A DNA stretch of 64,000 bases from Candidatus Gastranaerophilales bacterium (GTDB lineage Bacteria > Cyanobacteriota > Vampirovibrionia > Gastranaerophilales > Gastranaerophilaceae). Positions within the stretch are counted from its first letter, which is position 1. Every line of letters starts with the position of its first letter. Positions 60,879 to 64,000 of this stretch are shown here, piece after piece. The notes below the pieces were generated by a model. The model worked only from the letters and a program-made list of their open reading frames with translations, did not search any database and was not told where the DNA came from. The position numbers and the translations under genes were made by a program. The DNA lies in the NCBI GenBank assembly GCA_910587175.1, contig CAJULH010000002.1:1-64000 (forward strand), given 5' to 3'.

Positions 60879-61928
60879 TTATAAAATATCTAAATCCCTC
60901 AATTTTTCATACAATTCAAGCTCTTTTTTACTCAAATTTTTTGAAATATCTATCTTTACAACAACGGTGTATTCCGCCTTCAGACCTGACATTGAGCCAC
61001 CTGTATTAAGTTTAAAACTTGTCATTGATTTTGTCAAAGGCGGAATCTTCATCTTTACAATTTCTCCCCCCAGAGAAACATCAATTTCATCCCCTAAAAC
61101 CGCTTGCCAAGGGGATATTACGGTCTCTATAACAGTATTTTTATTATCTTGTTTTGCATCTTTTCCTTTTTCAATTTCAATTACAAGGTAAAGGTCGCCA
61201 TTTTTACCGCCGAATTTTCCATATTCGCCTTCACCCTTCACTTTTATTTTTACACCCTGCTTTATTCCGGCAGGAATTTTCACGTTCATTATTTTATGTT
61301 CCGATTTTTCGCCCGCACCGTGGCAAAGAGCACAAACCATTCCGTTAAAATACTTTCTGCCAAGGCACTTAGGGCATTTATCCGTATGAAGAACATTGAT
61401 TTTCCTGGCTGTTCCCTGCCTTGCTTCACTTTCTGACACTTTTACTATGGTTTCAATATCTTTGCCATCTATCTTTGCGCCTTCCGCGCGGGTTTTAGTG
61501 CTTTTTGTTCTGTGGAAAGCAACATTTTCAGCATTTTCCAGAGTTTCATTTTTGAAAAATTCGCTTCCTTGTTGATTTTCATTCGTCTTCTGTTCTGAAA
61601 AATATTGTCTTGAAAGGTTTTCAGTATCATTTTTGGCAGTGCTGTACTGTTCATTTTCTGCATTTTTTGTTTTGTGTTCAAAAGTTTTTTCAACGCCGCT
61701 TTTTTGAGACCCTGAAAAACCAGCCATAGCATCATATTGAAGCCTTTTTGTATCGTCAAGCAGCGTCTCTACCGCATTATTCAGCAATTTAAAATATGTT
61801 TCAGCCTCTTTTGTTTTATTAATATCCGGATGATAAATCCTTACAAGCTTTCTAAAGGAGATTTTAATTTCTTCTTTTGTTGCATCAGGTCTGAGCCCTA
61901 AAATTTCATATAAATTTTTATTTTTCAT
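60879..61928 (-). CDS. DnaJ-family co-chaperone with reduced zinc finger
   Basis: The J domain is complete (NLYEILGLRPDATKEEIKISFRKLVRIYHPDINK with the HPD triad; quoted up to 20 residues: RKLVRIYHPDINK). A poorly conserved Glu/Asn/Lys linker (70-165) replaces the G/F region. Only two CxxC pairs are present (CPKC and CALC, with CHGAG), where DnaJ has four. The C-terminal client-binding part is recognisable (VKIPAGIKQGVKIKVKGEGEYG). It would act with DnaK, but the single zinc centre sets it apart from DnaJ and CbpA. A TTG at 61934 is an alternative start. Confidence 0.85.
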   Translation of the reverse strand: MKNKNLYEILGLRPDATKEEIKISFRKLVRIYHPDINKTKEAETYFKLLNNAVETLLDDTKRLQYDAMAGFSGSQKSGVEKTFEHKTKNAENEQYSTAKNDTENLSRQYFSEQKTNENQQGSEFFKNETLENAENVAFHRTKSTKTRAEGAKIDGKDIETIVKVSESEARQGTARKINVLHTDKCPKCLGRKYFNGMVCALCHGAGEKSEHKIMNVKIPAGIKQGVKIKVKGEGEYGKFGGKNGDLYLVIEIEKGKDAKQDNKNTVIETVISPWQAVLGDEIDVSLGGEIVKMKIPPLTKSMTSFKLNTGGSMSGLKAEYTVVVKIDISKNLSKKELELYEKLRDLDIL

Positions 61929-61971
61929 AATCAATATTTTGATTTTAACAAATTTTTTTCATAATTACAAA

Positions 61972-62003
61972 ACCGGTCTCCTTTTTAAAGACCGGTCTGT
62001 TTA
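61972..62003 (-). terminator. Terminator of the nucleotidyltransferase-like gene
   Basis: ACCGGTCT (61972-61979) and AGACCGGT (61989-61996) form an eight-pair stem with a short minus-strand T-run. It separates the gene from the downstream DnaJ-like gene. Confidence 0.75.
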
Positions 62004-62019
62004 TTATTCTCTCTTTAAT

Positions 62020-63960
62020 TTATGCGGCTTTTTCATTCACTACAATTGCATCTTTGTATTTTTCCAAATATGCATCCTTATCAACAGGTTCAGCTTGTTC
62101 CGTAGCCATTACTTCACCCAAAACATCATACTTTGCTTCAATTCTTTCTTTTTGTTCTTTGCTTGATGCTACAAGTCCTGTTTTTGGATTGATGCATTCA
62201 AGCACATGGGCTCTTTCAAAGTCTTCAAGCGGGAAATCTCCGCTTGCTATCTGCATAGTAGTATGATACAGTGCATTTAATGTACCGCAATCTGCCCAAG
62301 GTTCATCCGTAGGCACAGCGTACACTTTCTGCCCCGCCACAAGGTTTTTCGCCTTTTCAATAACATCAAGCGGAACCTTTTTGCTTATCATTTCACCCGT
62401 TTCTTTATCTTTTTCTGCAGTCAGATTATAAATCTGTTTCTGAATTTTTTCTGCATCAGGCTCCTGTGTCAAAGCCATAATAATAGGTACATAAAGCCCG
62501 GACCAGTCTCTTTTTTCTTTCCCGACACCAACATAAAGATACGGTTCTATCTCTGAAAGTGCACTGAAAGCCTCTTTGCTCACTGCAAACTGGAATGTAT
62601 TGGTCAAGCAATTCCCGTCCTTTTCATATCCTTCAGGAATTTCTTTAGGTTTTTCCGCAAAGGCAAGAATTTCATTATCGTCATTGAGTTTCATAATACC
62701 GAAGTTTCCTTTGGCATCTTCGGATTTTACTTCTTTTGCAATCATTGCTATAGCTGCTTTTCCGCTATTCATAAGCTCTGCAACTTTACCGGTAGCCTCT
62801 GTAAGTCTTGACATAGAATCATTTGGAAGAATGAAAAGGCTTTCCCTGCCATCCCTTTGCATTTTATCGTATAATTCTGCTGTAAAGCCGCCACTTCCTC
62901 TGTTTACGCCGGATTTATTTAAATAAAATTTTATATTTTCCCCGATTTTTAATTTTGAACAATCCAACAGTCCTGCTTTATGAAGGGATATAAATGTAGT
63001 TTCCATAGGCGTCAAGCCTGTAGCGGTTTGAAATACACCTTTTGTAGACTGTGCACCGCCTTTTTTATCATGGAAAATAGCACTGGATGAAGCATTGGCA
63101 TATTCAGCACGGGAGCCGTAACCTCCTGCAAGCATTGCAAACTGTATATTTTGAGCTCCTTCTTTTTCAACAAACGGATCCAACAATACTTGTCCGCTTT
63201 CAACTTTCTTTGAAAAATCTTCTATGCCTTTAATTAATTCACCGACAAATCTGCCGTTTTCAAGACCGATTACAACCTCTGTACCTTTGCCTACTGAAGG
63301 TTTTACCTCCCTCTTTCTGATTTTCTGGGGTTTTATTTCACTTTCAGAAGGAACATATTTATTTCCCCTCTGCTTAGTAAATATGGATAATCTTCCTTCT
63401 TCCATTGATTTTTTATTAATCGAACCTGCATTCGTCAAAAGCACATCTTTGCCATCTTCCACAACAGACATTAGTTTTCCCCTTGTTTCAAGAATATAAA
63501 CTTCTTCAGGGGTAACCCTTCCGTTTGGCGCGTTATTCGGACTTAATGTAATTCTCATCTGCTGCGACGGTGTAAGGACTTTTCTTGTAGGAATTTCTCC
63601 GTATTTTTTATATTCTTCTGTATTCACCGTAACGGGACTTCTTAAAACAATTTCATACATCAAATCGCCGTATTTTTGTCTTTTAATCTGGGTTCTGGCA
63701 GGAAGAATGGTTGTGGTGCCGTTTTCTTTATCTTCCTTTTCTGTAACAGGTATTGTGGTTTTAACAGAATCATCATAAGATACAAAATCATCAGCAAGCC
63801 TGTTTATCCACTCTTTTATGCTAATCATGGAACCTACATCTTCGCCTGCCATTCCGTTTTCTAAATCTTTGCAGGTGACTAACTGCTTGCGCAGATCAGT
63901 AAATATTGCCTTCATGCTGCCTTCGAAGCTGACAGTTCTTGCAAGCTTGATACCATTCAT
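62020..63960 (-). CDS. Nucleotidyltransferase-fold protein with a 270-residue N-terminal region
   Basis: From residue 273 the sequence opens a sugar-nucleotidyltransferase fold: FAMLAGGYGSRAEYAN (the GxGxR loop), TKGVFQTATGLTPMETTF (the sugar-phosphate Lys region), SLFILPNDSMSRL (metal-Asp position), and EPWADCGTLNALY near the end, matching the W-x-D-x-G-T strand. The first 270 residues (a start VSFEGSMKAIF, then LMYEIVLRSPVTV and others) match no family I know. The KTGEMIS/Lys-rich insert is long. A sugar-1-phosphate nucleotidyl transfer is inferred. The ATG at 63960 is 40 bases from the window edge, so its promoter is only partly visible. Confidence 0.7.
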   Translation of the reverse strand: MNGIKLARTVSFEGSMKAIFTDLRKQLVTCKDLENGMAGEDVGSMISIKEWINRLADDFVSYDDSVKTTIPVTEKEDKENGTTTILPARTQIKRQKYGDLMYEIVLRSPVTVNTEEYKKYGEIPTRKVLTPSQQMRITLSPNNAPNGRVTPEEVYILETRGKLMSVVEDGKDVLLTNAGSINKKSMEEGRLSIFTKQRGNKYVPSESEIKPQKIRKREVKPSVGKGTEVVIGLENGRFVGELIKGIEDFSKKVESGQVLLDPFVEKEGAQNIQFAMLAGGYGSRAEYANASSSAIFHDKKGGAQSTKGVFQTATGLTPMETTFISLHKAGLLDCSKLKIGENIKFYLNKSGVNRGSGGFTAELYDKMQRDGRESLFILPNDSMSRLTEATGKVAELMNSGKAAIAMIAKEVKSEDAKGNFGIMKLNDDNEILAFAEKPKEIPEGYEKDGNCLTNTFQFAVSKEAFSALSEIEPYLYVGVGKEKRDWSGLYVPIIMALTQEPDAEKIQKQIYNLTAEKDKETGEMISKKVPLDVIEKAKNLVAGQKVYAVPTDEPWADCGTLNALYHTTMQIASGDFPLEDFERAHVLECINPKTGLVASSKEQKERIEAKYDVLGEVMATEQAEPVDKDAYLEKYKDAIVVNEKAA

Positions 63961-64000
63961 AGCCTGATATGCACTAATTAAACTTTGACTTGAAATATTG

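Noticed and set aside
1-64000. CRISPR arrays, insertion sequences, prophage genes, tRNA and rRNA genes
   Set aside because: Read through for regularly spaced repeats, transposase or integrase-like proteins, terminal inverted repeats, T-loop (GGTTCAAAT-type) sequences and rRNA cores; none was seen. A tRNA scan and an Rfam search would settle this.

Overview
The window is AT-rich and gene-dense, with genes on both strands in short operons. The gene content suggests an uncultured gut-type Melainabacterium (class Vampirovibrionia, probably order Gastranaerophilales). This is inferred from several things together: a cyanobacterial-type DUF512 radical SAM protein, an LL-diaminopimelate aminotransferase-like gene, YvcK, clear diderm traits (KdsB for Kdo-LPS, an LptF/LptG permease, a two-partner secretion pair) and many lineage-restricted membrane proteins. 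I see no tRNA, rRNA, CRISPR array, insertion sequence, phage gene or replication origin.

Layout. 1-6.9 kb: two small proteins, RlmD-like and MtaB RNA-modifying enzymes, a zinc-ribbon/RG-rich repeat protein, Ogt, a small membrane protein and a GNAT-like protein. 6.9-11.6 kb: a five-gene minus-strand operon (PxpA-like, YvcK, PanB, PanC, membrane protein). 11.7-15.2 kb: Upp, two small proteins, a GH57 alpha-glucan enzyme and a small exported protein. 15.3-24.3 kb: a divergent TpsB/TpsA secretion pair, then a secreted TPR protein and KdsB. 24.3-31.3 kb (minus): Flp-type pilin, a DapL-like aminotransferase, then Ffh, a membrane protein and RpsP, and finally DUF512 with a PadR-like regulator. 31.4-35.4 kb (plus): UppS, an XTP/dITP pyrophosphatase, a MATE pump, a duplicated-motif protein and FolE2. 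35.4-42 kb: LptF/G and TyrA, then a LeuD and isocitrate/isopropylmalate dehydrogenase pair, SIMPL and an oligopeptide-binding lipoprotein. 41.9-44.5 kb: RmlD-like and ManC sugar-nucleotide enzymes. 44.5-46.4 kb: a PARP-like ADP-ribosyltransferase-fold protein and a divergent GNAT-like protein. 46.5-51 kb: an Opp/Dpp-type ATPase, a sigma-70 factor, a degenerate metallophosphoesterase and a GT39 glycosyltransferase. 51-57.2 kb (minus): a U32-like protein, a polytopic His-rich protein behind a structured leader, an orphan histidine kinase and a MerR-like coiled-coil protein. 57.3-60 kb: Tmk, a second secreted TPR protein and a possible type I toxin-antitoxin locus. 60.1-64 kb (minus): QueE, a DnaJ-like protein and a large nucleotidyltransferase-fold protein.

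The least ordinary signals are mostly small or non-coding. At 59.8-60.1 kb a 26-residue hydrophobic peptide gene with a strong ribosome-binding site faces a convergent RNA that has its own promoter and terminator, and a 10-bp direct repeat is placed as in Fst/par type I modules. At 54.1-54.4 kb a promoter with consensus boxes drives a leader of about 210 nt with several nested helices. Upstream of the MATE pump, a 14-codon leader ORF ends exactly at the base of a hairpin with a competing alternative fold. At 44.5 kb a membrane-anchored protein carries the PARP-type His and Tyr motifs but has Gln where the catalytic Glu would lie. Several genes start 6-9 nt after a -10 box and have no Shine-Dalgarno sequence, suggesting that leaderless transcripts are common here.
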